From: Dioszegia crocea
Lineage: Eukaryota; Basidiomycota; Tremellomycetes; Tremellales; Bulleribasidiaceae
NCBI GenBank assembly: GCA_001600615.1
Contig: BCKK01000008.1
Location: 124,001 to 188,000, forward strand
Length of the DNA: 64,000 nt
Direction: 5' to 3'
Made by a program: the position numbers and the translations under genes. The notes beneath the pieces were generated by a model. It was not told where the DNA came from. It saw only the letters and a program-made list of their open reading frames with translations, and did no database searches. Of this stretch, positions 1 through 14,400 are shown in pieces (the stretch's first letter is position 1; every line of letters begins with the position of its first letter).

Positions 1-1415
1 ATTACTTCTATCCGGGATATCAACATCAGATTGGGCAACCTGTTTCAATCTACTTTCACCATGGCAGCCTGTCTTGAAGCCATGGATCTAGTTCACAAAC
101 CGCAAGTCCTACAACCAGCTGCCTATCGTGATAACGAGTTACACGATTACGAGGTGGTAAGGAACGGGGATGAAGGCATGAGCTTGGTGGCCACTGATCT
201 GAGTTTCAGATACCCCGGTGCCGAGAGCGATATTCTCCATTCAATCGACTTGGTCATCAAACCCGGTACATCCCTTGCCATCGTAGGCATCAATGGAGCT
301 GGCAAGACTACGCTCATCAAAGCTCTCATGGGGCTGTACCACCATGAAGGCTCCCTCCTCCTCAATGGACACCCAATCGCCTCGTATGATCCAGCCACAA
401 TCCACCGTCGAACCTCATGTCTGTTCCAAAACTACAGTCGATACAACTTCACCCTTCGTGAGAATGTCGGAATGGGGCAGATCAGCCACATGGTAGATGA
501 TGAGTTGGTCATCCAGGCGATGGAGCGAGGGGGCTCATCGACGCTATTGGAGACCGTTGGATTGGAGGGCATGCTTAATCGGACGGGCAGCCCGGACAAG
601 AAGGCCAGTGGGGATATCCAAGTGCTTGAAGACAAAAAAGTGCGCAAGAGGTATGATCCCAATACGGAGCTGAAGGTGGAAACGAGTACGTGGGGGACGG
701 TCAAGCTGTTGGTGAGGGAGGTGTGGGCGTGGGCGTCTGGCCACCCTTGTGACCAGAGAGACAACGTTATCAAAGCCGCCGTCTCGGAGCTAGATGTCGC
801 AGATGGACAGGACGGGCAGAACTGCGATGCGACAATAGCCACCGAGGGGCTGATCGCGACAGATACCGACTCGCATGCGTCCGCTACTGGTCCCAACATG
901 GAAGGACGTAGTGCCTTCCTGAGCGGCGGTCAGTGGCAGAGAGTCGCTCTGTCTCGGGTATTTATGCGCGCAACCAAAGCAGACTTGGTCGTTTTTGAGT
1001 GAGTGTCTCCTTAGGTATTTGACAGGGGAATATCGGGCTTACCAATACTAGCGAGCCATCAGCCAGTCTAGATCCCAAAGCCGAGGCCGACCTATTCTCA
1101 CGTATCCATGATCTTAGCCATCAGAACGGTCGGAGATGCACAACCATTTTCATCTCTCACCGATTCTCGACTGGTGAGTTTATCAAAGTAGCGATGATGA
1201 GCTGGTACTGAGTGCTTTAGTCAAGAATGCTGATCAGATCGCGGTGGTTGGCGATGGAGTGAGCAAATTCCTCTCTGCCTAGTGTCTCCAGACTTGAGAC
1301 GAAGCTGACTGACCAACAGACTATCACTGAATGTGGAAGTCATGCCGAGTTGATGGCGAACAAAGGGCAGTATGCTGAGTTGTTCACCCTGCAGAAAGCG
1401 GGGTTCGAGGATTGA
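1..1415 (+). CDS. ABC transporter, nucleotide-binding domain (5' end outside window)
   Basis: This is the C-terminal part of an ABC exporter-like protein; the reading frame is open to base 1, so the start and any membrane domain lie upstream. Exons are 1-998, 1052-1173, about 1222-1259 and 1320-1415, joined at GT/AG introns. The Walker A motif GINGAGKTT is encoded near 288-314, a Q-loop (LFQNYS) follows, the signature LSGGQWQR is near 919-942, and Walker B (LVVFDEP) is completed only across the 999-1051 intron. The H-loop (IFISHRFST) and the usual C-terminal segment ending in LFTLQKAGFED follow. About 110 hydrophilic residues, with no recognisable motif, separate the helical subdomain from the signature, which is unusual for this fold. 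The protein should couple ATP hydrolysis to transport at a membrane; the substrate cannot be inferred. Confidence 0.9.
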
Positions 1416-2897
1416 GCGAGATGTTTACATGCGAAGCGGAGGCCGACCGAAAACCTCCTCCTTGCCCCATGCTAGAGATAGATCCAAATATGCCACCTAG
1501 CGCCTCAGAGTGACAAGACACCGTAAATCCTTCCTATCTGACACTGCCAAGTTTCCCTCAACGGCGCCTCCTTCCTCCAGCCTTGACTGCCCATTTGTCC
1601 ATCCCAAGAATGCCGAGAAGTCAGAGAGATGCAGTAGACTCACATATCCCTCTGGTATGGTAATCCAGTCTATCCTCCCCACCTAATACTAGCCGATATC
1701 TGAACAGGTCACCGTGGTCATCCATGCCTTCCTAGATGTATCAACGCCTTTGGTTTCTCCTAAGGGCGCCCGGCCGCTCCTTGGTGTGCCCGCTAGATTT
1801 GGTGGACGGAGGGGTAGATAGATGAGGTGAAAGATAGATGGTGTGAGATTAGGGAGAGTGGAATCTCTTGACCTGAACGAGTCAGCTTGAGTATAGCCAG
1901 ATATGCAAGTTGAGCAAAGACAGCAAACTCCAGGTGTAAGGACCATGGGCTCGGAAAGCTCAATCGGAGAGGAAGGAGAGTAGTTAACAGCAAACTCACC
2001 TGACTTGGCCAGCCACGCCAAAGCTTCCGCTCCGCCCACACACTCAGAATAGAACGCAAGCGGAGCACGAAAGTTCGTCATGAGTCATGATGAGTCATCC
2101 TTGGCAATTGGCGAGAGATGGCGAGGCAATATGTTGACTGCGGTGCCGGGCTGTGTCCCATGGGATATAAGGCTGGGGCACCTTCAGAATTATTAGCCAT
2201 CTTCCCACTTCTCCACCATCTTTCTTTAAAGGGGTCTCTACACCTTACCTTTCGCTATTCAGACAGCATCCGACACGACGGTCAGATACACCAATCACGA
2301 GCAAGTCCGACCCCAGACTGAGTGGCGATTAAGGGTCTCTGAAAGTGGCGACCGCTGATGCCGTAATGTAACTCCCATGCACTGATCTTTGCCACTCGCC
2401 ACTCACAGCTCACGCGCTTCATTCCTCTTACACTTGGNTCACCTACTACTTGGATCATGACTACATCTGATACCACAACACCCCATCTCTTGCGCAAAAA
2501 GATCACACGGAACGCAAAAAAAATCAACTCAAGCGTGGATCGAATGGACCGATTTCCTCCCGCGCTCCTTCCCCGATCCGCCGGAATCGAGACCTCCACC
2601 CGGCTTTTTTCTTCGCGCGTCGCTTTAGTCGTGGGTGTCGACAAGTGGAGTCTACGCGACTTCTTTGTCTTTGACCTTGCACCCAAGCATGCATTGTTGA
2701 ACGCACGGCCACACTCGGGAAATAAATCGCCGGGCCAATCATAACCGGAAGAATCTAAAATAATATAATGGGGATATCACTGACGCCCTCTGACTTTCTG
2801 CTCTTTACTCTCCATACCACTCTCAAGTGACTACACAGCCACTGAATACCCTAAGATCACCCTACCAAACCAAAGTTATCCGCTACTACCTACGAAG
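1416..2897. other. Intergenic region, no confident gene; one weak minus-strand candidate
   Basis: No convincing gene was found in 1.5 kb. The best candidate is a minus-strand two-exon model: ATG at 2081, exon 2081-2000, an intron of about 127 nt with GTGAGT and a CTGAC branch site, then exon 1872-1793. It would encode 53 residues with no recognised motif. A TATA-like string on that strand lies near 2172-2162, about 85 bp upstream. The splice signals look good but the product is too short to trust, so it is not called as a gene. Base 2438 is an N. Confidence 0.3.
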
Positions 2898-3609
2898 ATG
2901 TTCCACATACCTACTCCTGTCGTTAACTGCGAGTCAGTCGCGATTAGTACCTCCCTGGTCTTTGGCCATCATCAAGTAATTCTCTCTTCCTATCTGATTT
3001 GTGGACTTCAAGTGAGATGCTAGAGTGGCTGCTGATGTGTCCAGGGGTATCAGGAGGTCAATCCCACCTCTGAGCAATCTATCGTGCCCTCCCCTAAAGT
3101 CATTGAGGCCGTCGTAACTGCAGCGGAGATGCCTAGCTTTTCTCCCATTACACGCCCGATCATTCCTCTTCCCGCTCGGGCTCGGTTTAATGCTCCGCTT
3201 CCCCAGCGACACACCGACATCTTCTCCCCATCGGCCGATCCGAGCCCAGAACCCAAGAGCAAGAAGTTCAAGAAGGACACGAAGAAGAAAGAAAAGGTAT
3301 GTCCCTCAATTCATCTAATCGGCAGTTTGCCACTGTCACTTTTTAGTCTTGAGACGTTATTGAAATAGATACTGATATCTCTAGCCTGTGACGCCTGAGA
3401 GGGTCAGGCAGCCATACCCCACTCCCTCTCTTTCGCCCACCGAAGGTATCCCAATTCCTCTTCCCCAAGTCGCCGATGAGCTTGTCCGAAACCCCACGAC
3501 CAAGATCGACACTAGGGACGGTCTCATCACGGTCGGCCTGATCTCTAAAGAGGAGCTTGAGGCAATCAAGGCCAGGTATCACAAGGTGGCAGGCGCAGGA
3601 GGCGCGTAA
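2898..3609 (+). CDS. Hypothetical protein, 184 aa
   Basis: Three exons, 2898-2975, 3045-3296 and 3385-3609, all joined in phase 0 with GT/AG introns, give 184 residues. I do not recognise the family. The N-terminus starts MFHIPTPVVNCESVA. The middle is rich in proline and charged residues (a lysine cluster KSKKFKKDTKKKEK at the end of exon 2). The C-terminal quarter (GLISKEELEAIKARYHKV) could form a helix. No signal peptide or membrane segment is evident. The start was chosen because it is the first ATG in frame with exon 2 after splicing. The model rests on frame consistency only. It is convergent with the R3H gene on the other strand. Confidence 0.55.
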
Positions 3610-3677
3610 GGATAGAGTGGACCAAGATTGGTGCCAAATGACGGGGGGGAGCGTGGGGAAGGGAAAGGAAGGGAGGC

Positions 3678-3700
3678 GTGTGTGTGTGTGTGTGTCTGTG
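3678..3700. repeat. GT dinucleotide microsatellite
   Basis: A short run of GT repeats with one C interruption. It lies just after the stop codon of the preceding plus-strand gene, probably in its 3' UTR. Confidence 0.9.
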
Positions 3701-3854
3701 CGCCGAGTTTATTCGTTTGACGCTAGTGGACATTGTTTGGCAGATATTAGTTTTTGGGTTCATTGTACTCTGTCATTGCTCTCTAGCTTGACTCTTATGC
3801 AGTTATCATGTAGTCTCGACATCCCCTAGCAGAGGCTACAGTACATGACATACA

Positions 3855-5911
3855 TTAAGCACCATACAGATATTCAAAGAAGGTAGGTTTATCAGCCCAC
3901 CCTTCCCTCCTCCCTATCCCTTGCCCTTGCCCTTGCCCCAGCCCCTGACCTTGCCTTACTTCCCCCCTCCTCGTCCCCTCCCCAACTTCCGACGCGTCAT
4001 CCTCAACCCAACTCGGCCTCGGCCTCGAGGCCCCAACAACCGGTATAGGCGGAAACATCATCATACTATCCCCCATCGCGCCAACCGAGCTGGTATCTGA
4101 CTCAGCCTCAGACGAAGCGTAAGTCGACGAGCTAGCCGAAAAGACGCGTTCGAGCGGGTGGTGTGGCGCCTCACTGCCATCCAGGTTGAGGGTAGAAAGA
4201 TGGGTTGATATTTCCTCAGCGCGGTACGTCTCATCTGGATCCACCTCTGTTCCTCTCTCCGTCTCCGTCTCCGTCTCACTGCTTTCCTCGCCCTCTGAAC
4301 TGCTCGCCGCTGGGCTTTGTTCTGAACTTGAGAGGTCTGAACCGGATTGACTGGATTGGTCTGAGATGTCTGTGGTCTCTGGAGTGAGGAGGGGGTTTGT
4401 GGCTGAGGCGCGGGGGCGGGCGATGGAGGGGATGATGAGGTGGGTGAGGCGGACGGGACGGGTTGGGGATGAGGTATGTTCTTCACCTGGAATATCAGCT
4501 TGAGGTTCACTATTGTGATTGATCTAGCTGAAGTGAGATAAAGCAGGGAGAACGATCGGCAGAGGATCTACAAAGGGAGGATGGGTTGAACCCGCCGATG
4601 CCTGGGCCTTCAATCCGCAGGTGCCATTCCTCTCTGTGGCCACTGGGAACTTACTCCATGATAGACACTCATAATACCTCGCCACTAGATGGATGACGAG
4701 CCGATCAAACGGATCCGCAGCCGCCAGCGTCAGATGCGCCACCGATCTTGACAACTCCAACACCGCCGGGACTTGCTTAAGCCCCCTCGCACCATCTGCC
4801 TCTAGAAGGGGAAGAGGCGGTAACAGTCCCTGTATCCGATGCTGAGGCGGCAAACGGCGAGACGAAGGTGGAACAAGCAAGTGATTGACTAATGGCGAAG
4901 TAGAAGTTGATATGCCTGCCGCACGATCTTCCGCCTCAATCCCAAATTCCACATCAACCAATTGATCATCAATCACATCCCAACCTTCCCTCTCCACCCA
5001 ATCTCCGCCTAACCAGCCCCGAACGGTGGTTTCGAGCCGAGTGACAAGACCCTCGGCTCGATGTCCGCGTTTACGCAAGAGGGCGCGTGTGCCCTTGAGG
5101 CTGGTGGTGAATGCGCCGTTTAGGCTTGAGTCGGAGAATGGGTCTCGGTCTGGGCCTGGGGCGGGCGGAAGGGGGACGGAGCGATCGAGTGCTGATGAGG
5201 GGAAAGAAGGGCGAGAGGGGCGGGGGTGGAGAGGTACCGAGGGGAAAAGGTCGGTTCGGCGCGGTTGGACGATATGCGGGTTGTCGATGAAGGAGGCTGG
5301 GGTGTGAGCTTGGATCTGGGTCATGAGGTGAGGGCCAGGTCAGGTGAGGTGGGTGAGATGGAAGGCGGGAAGATGGCACGGACTTGGACAGGTCTGACGC
5401 AAGGAAGGTGAGAGACGGAGTCTGACTCCCCCATCCAAACCATCCCATCAGTCACCAAGTNCCCCCGTCCACCTCACCGCCTCTCATTTGCACTGATCAC
5501 ACTCACCATTATCTATCCTCCTTACCACCCTCTTTCCTATCCCCTTCCCACCCCCAGTCCCGCCCGACGCACTCCTCGCCTTGGCCTCTCGCCTCGCCGC
5601 TAGCTTCTCGCGTTGTTGGGCATTGTGCGCCTCTACCTGTCTCTGTGAGACGCTTGTGGGGTTTTGGAGGATGGCGGGGATGCGCAGGCTGAGTGAGTCA
5701 GTGGTGTGAGACTTCAGATGGAGCGTAGCGTCAGCGAGGGGATTTATGAAAGAAGTTGAAGGAGGTGAGGAAGGCAAGCTATCGAGGCTCGAGGGGTGGC
5801 TGATGAGATGGACTCGATGCTTCTCTGGCCAAAGGATGGGCCGTCGTCAGGCTAGCTTAAAGGGAGAAAGGAGGGGACCTACGGGGCAGCAATATCAGTC
5901 GGGGTAGCCAT
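3855..5911 (-). CDS. R3H-domain nucleic-acid-binding protein
   Basis: Minus-strand gene of four exons: 5911-5883, 5799-5507, 5296-4655 and 4498-3855, giving 535 residues with all phases consistent. Exon 2 ends in a conserved RRIDN motif that continues ASFIDNPHIVQP in exon 3, which I recall from the N-terminal R3H-associated region of fungal proteins. The end of exon 3 encodes the R3H core DPFDRLVIHLVARYYECLSW, with arginine and histidine separated by three residues. After the intron comes TRPVRLTHLIIP, the usual end of that domain. R3H domains bind single-stranded nucleic acids, so an RNA-related role is likely. The C-terminal 200 residues are Ser/Glu-rich with a Gly-Gln repeat near 3925-3955. 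Introns 2 and 3 (210 and 156 nt) are long for this genome; intron 2 contains an N at 5461, so its borders are less sure. Confidence 0.75.
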
Positions 5912-6382
5912 GTTGAACGGGTGATGGTAGGTCTGGCCAGGCTGTAGAGGTGGCAGGGTGGTGGGTGGTCGTCATGGACCGGCCAGCTAGGGCGATCGAG
6001 ACTTTGAAGGAGTTTCCGACGGAACTTCCAGTCGTGAAGCTGACGTAACCCGCCCCGTGCCCGTTTTAGCGCGGTCCCCCCCTCCTCCCCGCGCCTCCCG
6101 CGTGCCTCGTTTCATCTCATACAAACAATTGAAATCCACTTTTTATCATTGCTCCACCCCTTCATCGATCCCGATATAACAGGCACCGACCATAGACGCT
6201 CATTACTTTGTACACATACCATCTGTCCCAGCAATCGAAAATTTGAAAAGAGGGACTCGCGAGGAAAACAAGGAGAAATCCCAAACCCATTCACGCTCGG
6301 ACCTGTTCTCCCTTCAGGCCTGTCCTCGACGTCTCTACCTTTACCACTTTGAATCGTATCATACTTGGATAGATCAAATACG
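5912..6382. promoter_or_regulatory. Bidirectional intergenic promoter, R3H gene / ARF
   Basis: This 471-bp gap separates the start codons of two divergent genes and must hold both promoters. No classical TATA box stands out. A pyrimidine-rich stretch (6068-6085) and GC-rich strings are visible. It is assigned by position only. Confidence 0.5.
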
Positions 6383-8551
<2,169 letters not shown>

Positions 8552-9572
8552 GACCCTTAAGCGCCAGAAATCATCCCAACTTCGCCATCACGCATCCCCA
8601 CTAGCTACACACCCTAATCTCCCACCTCGCGGCCTACACAAACATCCTTCCTTTCGGCCCCTCCGCTCATCTTTAATTCGGTCTTCCGGCACTTTCGTAC
8701 CCCAATTCTCTCCTCTTCCATACCCCACTCCGTCTCGCCTGGCCTCTAACTTAATCATCGACACCCCTTTGGAACCCCTTAACTCCCAAGACTCCCTATC
8801 TATTCGTCCCCCGGTTGGACTATTATACCCTTGGGGAATACTGGCGTGCTCTGCTATGTTTGTGATATATGCAATATGATCTGGTTGTGCATTTGCGCAG
8901 GACTCCTGTTACCCCATGTTGCTTTCATGGCCCGATTATGCGAGATTGGATGGTCTTACATCTCATAAGAGCCCTCTTGACCTCTTGACTTAAGCTTGAA
9001 GCAAGCTAGCTTGCTCGTCTCGACTAGCTGCACCAGGCCCCACGTAATACCTACTTCGATCATCTCCTCAGGCCTGTCTTCATACATACCGTCATCTTCT
9101 GCCTGTCCTCTTGCGGCAGGACGGCCTCTGTTGCTCTGTTACGACACCACTACCCAAACCGCCACATTGAAGATTGAAAAACGGCGAACGGGACCGGAAA
9201 CGGCTTCGGATTAGGACATTATGACGTATGACCGGGATGGCTGGAAGTGGTAAATGTTGCACTAAATTACTACAAGCGGGCATTTTCAGACGGCAAAGAA
9301 AGTGACGATCAGAGCGGTTTCAATTTCGGGGGTGGGTGGGACTGGGAGACTGGGACTGGGAGAGCCAAACAGGTAATATCTATACATGCCCCCTTGCATC
9401 ATCATCCCTTCTCAATCCATATCTATCCTTCACTTCTGTACATATCCCTCCTTGACTACATACCTTCATTCAACAGCTTTCTCTACTGTCAAAGGTCGAA
9501 AACTTTAAATCCGCCCAGACCCCCTCAGCGTAGCCGTAAACAACCCTCCTCCCCATCGCCTATTAACCAAAA
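8552..9572. other. Intergenic region upstream of the PalI-family gene
   Basis: About 1 kb without a supported gene. Short open frames on both strands lack splice or sequence support. The last 250 bases are pyrimidine-rich and are probably the 5' UTR and promoter of the following gene. Confidence 0.4.
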
Positions 9573-10754
9573 ATGGGTCTCTCACCAGCCTTCCCCGGTC
9601 TCTTCTTCGCCTTTGCCGGTAAGTCCTTCTCCAACCCCTGGGACATTCATTGGAAAGACTTGTTGTGGCCCATAGTCCCAGCGCTGACGGCCAGGCATGG
9701 TCCTCCTTATATTCGCATCCGTTTCACCCCCAGCGTGGAACGTTGTCAACTTCCTCAGCACCACTGCGGGTGGACAGACAACGTACTGGGGTGTGTTTGG
9801 ACGATGTGTTTCGGGCGCAGCTTGCACTGCTAGGAGCATCGGTTATGATTTGAATGTTCCTGGAGGGTGAGTTTTTGTTTTTTCTGGTATTTTGTGTGTT
9901 TAGGTGGGGAGACCAAAAGGGAGAGAGTGATGGGTGGAGATGTGTTAGAGGCGATATACTGGATAGGCTTGATCGTTGGTCCAGAGATATTGGGAAGCAA
10001 GGGGCACTTCTTCACATTTGACACCATTCCTCATTCAATCTTGTCCTTTTCCCGCTTTTCCCTTCCTCTTCCGTCCTTGCATCCTGACACCCCCCTCTTC
10101 CCGTTTCAATTCCCCCACTAGTCCCCACGCTAACTCCCCAGCCCCAACCTAACCAACGAAGTCGCCCTCCAGCGCCTAACCAACGCACTAATCATCCACC
10201 CCATCGCCGGCGGTGTCGCTTTGCTCGCTTTGGTCTTTGGCCTAATTGGTATTCTTGCCGCAAGCAGGATAGCTACCATCCTCATGGCTATCTTCGCCGC
10301 CATTGGCGCTTTGGCATCGTTGGTCATCTTTGTTATCGACATGGTACTTTGGAACTTGGTCCGAAACAGGGTTCGGGATGCCGGATCTTTTGCTGAACTT
10401 GTGAGTTTGAAAGAAGTTTTTTTGAACGTGGAAGTGAGGAAGTGAGGAGGAGGGGCATTGGCGCTTGGAAGCAGGGACATCCGATCGGCTGCCCTAGTTC
10501 CAATTTATGCCTCAGCGGCGTTCAGACTCCCAGCGCACCAGTGATCATAAATCTACCCCAGACCCCTTGCTAACCCCGCAGGGAAACGCCAACTGGTTCA
10601 CCATCGGAGCCGCCGTCGCTCTCTTCCTATCCATGTGCACATCCTTCTGCGGCGCTTTCGGGCGATTCGCAAGCGGTCGTGCGGCCGGTGAGAAGGTGAG
10701 TTCTGGCGCCACAGTGATAACACGATCCAACAAGCTGACTTTGGGTAGTACTAA
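9573..10754 (+). CDS. SUR7/PalI (Rim9)-family four-helix membrane protein
   Basis: Five exons (9573-9618, 9695-9866, 10142-10400, 10582-10695, 10749-10754) encode 198 residues. A first membrane helix (FPGLFFAFAGMVLLIFASVSPP) is followed by an extracellular loop with the family pattern YWGVFGRC...C. Three more hydrophobic segments follow (around IAGGVALLALVFGLIGIL, ILMAIFAAIGALASLVIFVI and WFTIGAAVALFLSMCTSFC). The tail is short (SGRAAGEKY). PalI/Rim9 proteins act at the plasma membrane in alkaline-pH sensing; SUR7 relatives mark eisosomes, and the sequence alone does not separate the two. The last exon is only six bases (TAC TAA), preceded by a 53-nt intron with a GCTGAC branch site. Without that splice the frame would run on to a TGA at 10758. 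Confidence 0.85.
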
Positions 10755-11482
10755 ATGACTTCCTCCCCCTTCCGTTTCCTACTTCCCATCCTTTCCTCTC
10801 AATTCTTGCTCTAGGGCTTTTCCGCTTTACATAACCTTTCTTCTATCCGACTATTCTTGGCGAGCGTGAGTGGCAGGGAGAGACGAGGGAGAAAGAGACG
10901 GGGAGTGCACACTATACACCGTGCGGGCGAGTTACAATCATACATTATTCTATAGTTCTTTTCTTACCCCCTTTTCTTAACATTGTCCGTCCGTTATTCG
11001 AGGGAAGGACTTTGTGTATTAGTAGAGGAGTTGCCTTATAATTTATCATGCAGAGTACTCTGCCTTATTGCTTTGGACCAGTCTGTGAGGAGCTTATTGG
11101 GAGAGCAGTGAGGCCCCAATGACAACCCTCGCAGGCAGCGAGCCTCGAGGCTACAGGAGCTTCTCCGGTGGCCGGTGGAGTGGAGGCCCGATCGGCAATT
11201 TCGAACCTTTCACCACGAACAACCTTCACGCCTTCTTCTTTCTTTCTTCCTTCTTACCCTCCCCACCCCCTCCTTCACCCTCTCTATCTATCGTACATAT
11301 CCCCCCCCTACGCATAGATCAAGCGTCCCCTCGTGAGTCCCACACCCCAGCCGTAACAGCCGCACCTGACAACCCCAGCCTCCCTTTCCCCTCCTCATCA
11401 ACCCCAACTTCGGTCACCCCACCCCTCGCCAAACTCCCATCCTCCACAGGGCCACCACCCCTCGGTGCATCGAATCGCCATC
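10755..11482. other. Intergenic region between the PalI-family gene and EDC4
   Basis: About 730 bases. The first half is AT-richer and probably holds the 3' UTR of the membrane-protein gene. The second half (11215-11470) is strongly pyrimidine-rich and proline-codon rich and is probably the 5' UTR or promoter of the next gene. No gene is supported. Confidence 0.4.
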
Positions 11483-14400
11483 ATGGCGTCTTCCACCCCT
11501 AACAGGCTACTAGCCATGCTCAATTCCTCCGCCTCTCAGTCCAATCAATCCTCTCAACCTCCCCAACCTAACCCCAATTCCACTCTGAACGGTAAATCAT
11601 CCCCGCGCGAACCAACACCCGCACCGTCCGGACCACCCATGTCACTCCAGTCTCTCTCTTTACAGGATTTATTCAAAAATATCGCTCCTCTCCCAACTAG
11701 GTCTGAGCCTCTATCCACGGGGTCGGGCGGTAATCCAAGCTTGACCTCACCGCCCTTCGTATTCGGCTCGAACAATGCGGAGTCCGTCGTTGCATCCCCT
11801 CCGCCAGCGAACGCTACCTCTCCCACAGTCACTCAGTCGCAGGCTGGGCAAGCATCACAGCAGAATAGGCTATTGGGGATGTTGAGGAATATCTCCAATC
11901 CCCCTGTTTCTGCCCAGAAGGCGGCCCTGACGCAATCAACAGCCACTGAAGGTGGGAAGGAGGGGCAGAGCCAGCTCCAAGATGGATATTCAAAGACAGA
12001 GACGGAGGCGCATAGGCAAGTCAAGAATTTGTTGGCTGGTCTTAAGCAAGAATCGCCAAAGTCCGCGAGGTAAGTTGATCACGTCCTTGGGCTGATGCTA
12101 ATCATTGATGATCACCTGTTTAGGGACACCAGCTGATCCCATTAGTGATTCTTCGCCCTCTCCGGCTGTCCAGCCCATCCCTATCAACTCCGAGTCGACG
12201 GCCCAAGCCTCGGAATCGGAAACTCCTACAGCCACGAAGGAGACACCCTCCTTCCCCACCTCGTCGGAATCAGCTTCTTCTGCCACTCTTGACCAGCCCA
12301 CCCAGACCGGAGTCCAATCTACTCCAAACCACGCAAAGTCCAACAATGTAGATCCCGCAATCGCCGCCGTCCTCCCTCCAGTCCATACCACCCCAGCCGC
12401 TCCTCCCCTGCCCATCGCGAAATCCCCATTCCACTTCGTCTCACCCTTTGACGCTTTTGGTCCTCCATCCCCTTCAGTCCCCTCACCCCGGACCCGGACC
12501 ACCTCGACCCATGCCGCTCCACCCGCGGCTGGAAGGAAGATATCTCATTCCAACTCTAGCTCCCTCTCTACCCCAACTACAGTCACCGCTCCCGCCCCTG
12601 CGGTCAATGGCGCGTCGAGCATCCTTGGTAAACGACCCGGATCGGCTTTGGATAGACTTATGCCTGTTCCTCCTGCGCCCAAGGTCTCGTCCCCTGCCGA
12701 ACCTACGCCTACGGTTGTGCCCGAGAATCAAACTCCGATCATCGCCCCCAATGCATCGGCGGTGGGCACAGCTGCTGATGTTAAGCCTACCAAATCGGAT
12801 CTGGCAGCTGTGAATGCTAAGTCTGCGGCACACGCAAATATGAATGGCAGTAGTAAGGCCGAATCTAGGCCTGCAACACCGTCCAAGAAGGCCAATGGGG
12901 TCAAGAAGGTTCAGGAGACCGTTTCTACGCCTGCATCTGCAAAAGCGGGAGATGCGTCGGCAGCAAAGTCTACTGTCGTACCTGCGCCGGGAAGAAAGGG
13001 GAAAGGGTACGCTAGCTCCCCAATTCAAACGAGTGGCCGATTATAGCTGACTTCCACAGGTCTAGCCGAATGAGCCAACACACCGTCATTGATCTCTCCC
13101 AGCCCACTTCCGACGCGCTCTTGGCGGATAAAGACGCAGTGCATATCGTACCCGCTGCCATGCTAAAATCTCAGCCTGTCACGGGCTTCCAAACCGGTCG
13201 AGCAGTCGCTGTGACTCTAGGATGGATGGCGTACGCCTTATCTTCAGGTCAGTTATCGTGTTACTCATCTGCGAAAGAAGAGAACAAGCTGACAAGATAG
13301 GTCGAATCCGGCTCATTGACAGAGACTCCGGATCCCGGATCGCACTCCAAGTTCCCCAAACTTCCAATTCTACATCAGGCCCCATCAAAGACCTAGCTGT
13401 GACGCCCACGAGCGTCGCGGCTGTTGGCTCTGACGGATCTGTCACTGTGTTCCGTGTTCCGGCCCAGTGGAATCGGGATGAACCGCCCTGTGAACAAATC
13501 CTCTATGTCCCTGCTGAGACGGGTGTTGAGGGTGAGAACCAGATCTTGGGCCCAGTCAGTCGAGTGGAGATTGTTGAAAGGGCCGATGAAGGGGATAAGG
13601 TGGCTATCTGTGGACCGGGGGGATTGGTTCTGGTTGATGTCCACCAAGAAGGGGGACAGGCGCAGATTGAGGATTTGGCAGAGAGGTATAAAGTCATGAC
13701 TACCGAAGGCGTAAGTTTTATCGTTTAGTGCGTAGTGATGCCAAGTCAAAAGCTGACAAACATAGCGCATCGCCGGTTTCTGTCTCAATCAATCTCAACA
13801 TGCCATCGCGCTCATATCCGAGGCGTCCCACTTGACAATCTACTCTGTCGCCTCTTCAGCTCGAGTATTCCATAAACAACTACCCTCGGCCGATATCGCC
13901 TCCTCGCCCACTTCAGTCCAATTCTGCGAATCCAACCTCCTCATCGGTCGGAAGGACAATACACTCCTCGAACTCGTTCAGATCACTAGCGACATTTCAA
14001 TCCTCGGTTCCATCCACTTCGCATCTTCGACCAACTCTGACTTCTGTCAAGTGGTATATGACCCGACACGATGTATCGTCTGGGTCACATCTCACTCCAA
14101 GGGAAGTCTCTACGGGTTCCAATATGCCCTGAAGGGCCGTCCACCTATTCCTGCTGTGGAACAAGAGGGGATTATGGCGTTTTCGCAAATGGTGGAGATC
14201 CCACTGGATGCGGTGTTTAGTCTGGGTATAGCGAGGGAAGTATCGGATGGTCCTGAGTTGATTTATGCTCATAAGAAGGGAGTCAGTCTGGGGATGGTGT
14301 TTGATACGGTTGTTGATAAGCTCAAGGGGGCTGTGGGTGAGGAGGAGAGTGTGGATGTGGAGGAGGAGAGCGAGGATGAGGCGGAGATTGATGAGGAGAG

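Noticed and set aside
4061..4510. Arg-rich minus-strand frame in the R3H gene 3' exon
   Set aside because: It is another frame of the true exon; only the frame containing RPVRLTHLIIP joins correctly to the R3H core.
12483..13028. 181-codon minus-strand frame opposite EDC4 exon 2
   Set aside because: Antisense of low-complexity Pro/Ala/Ser coding sequence; the plus-strand model has consistent phases over eight exons.
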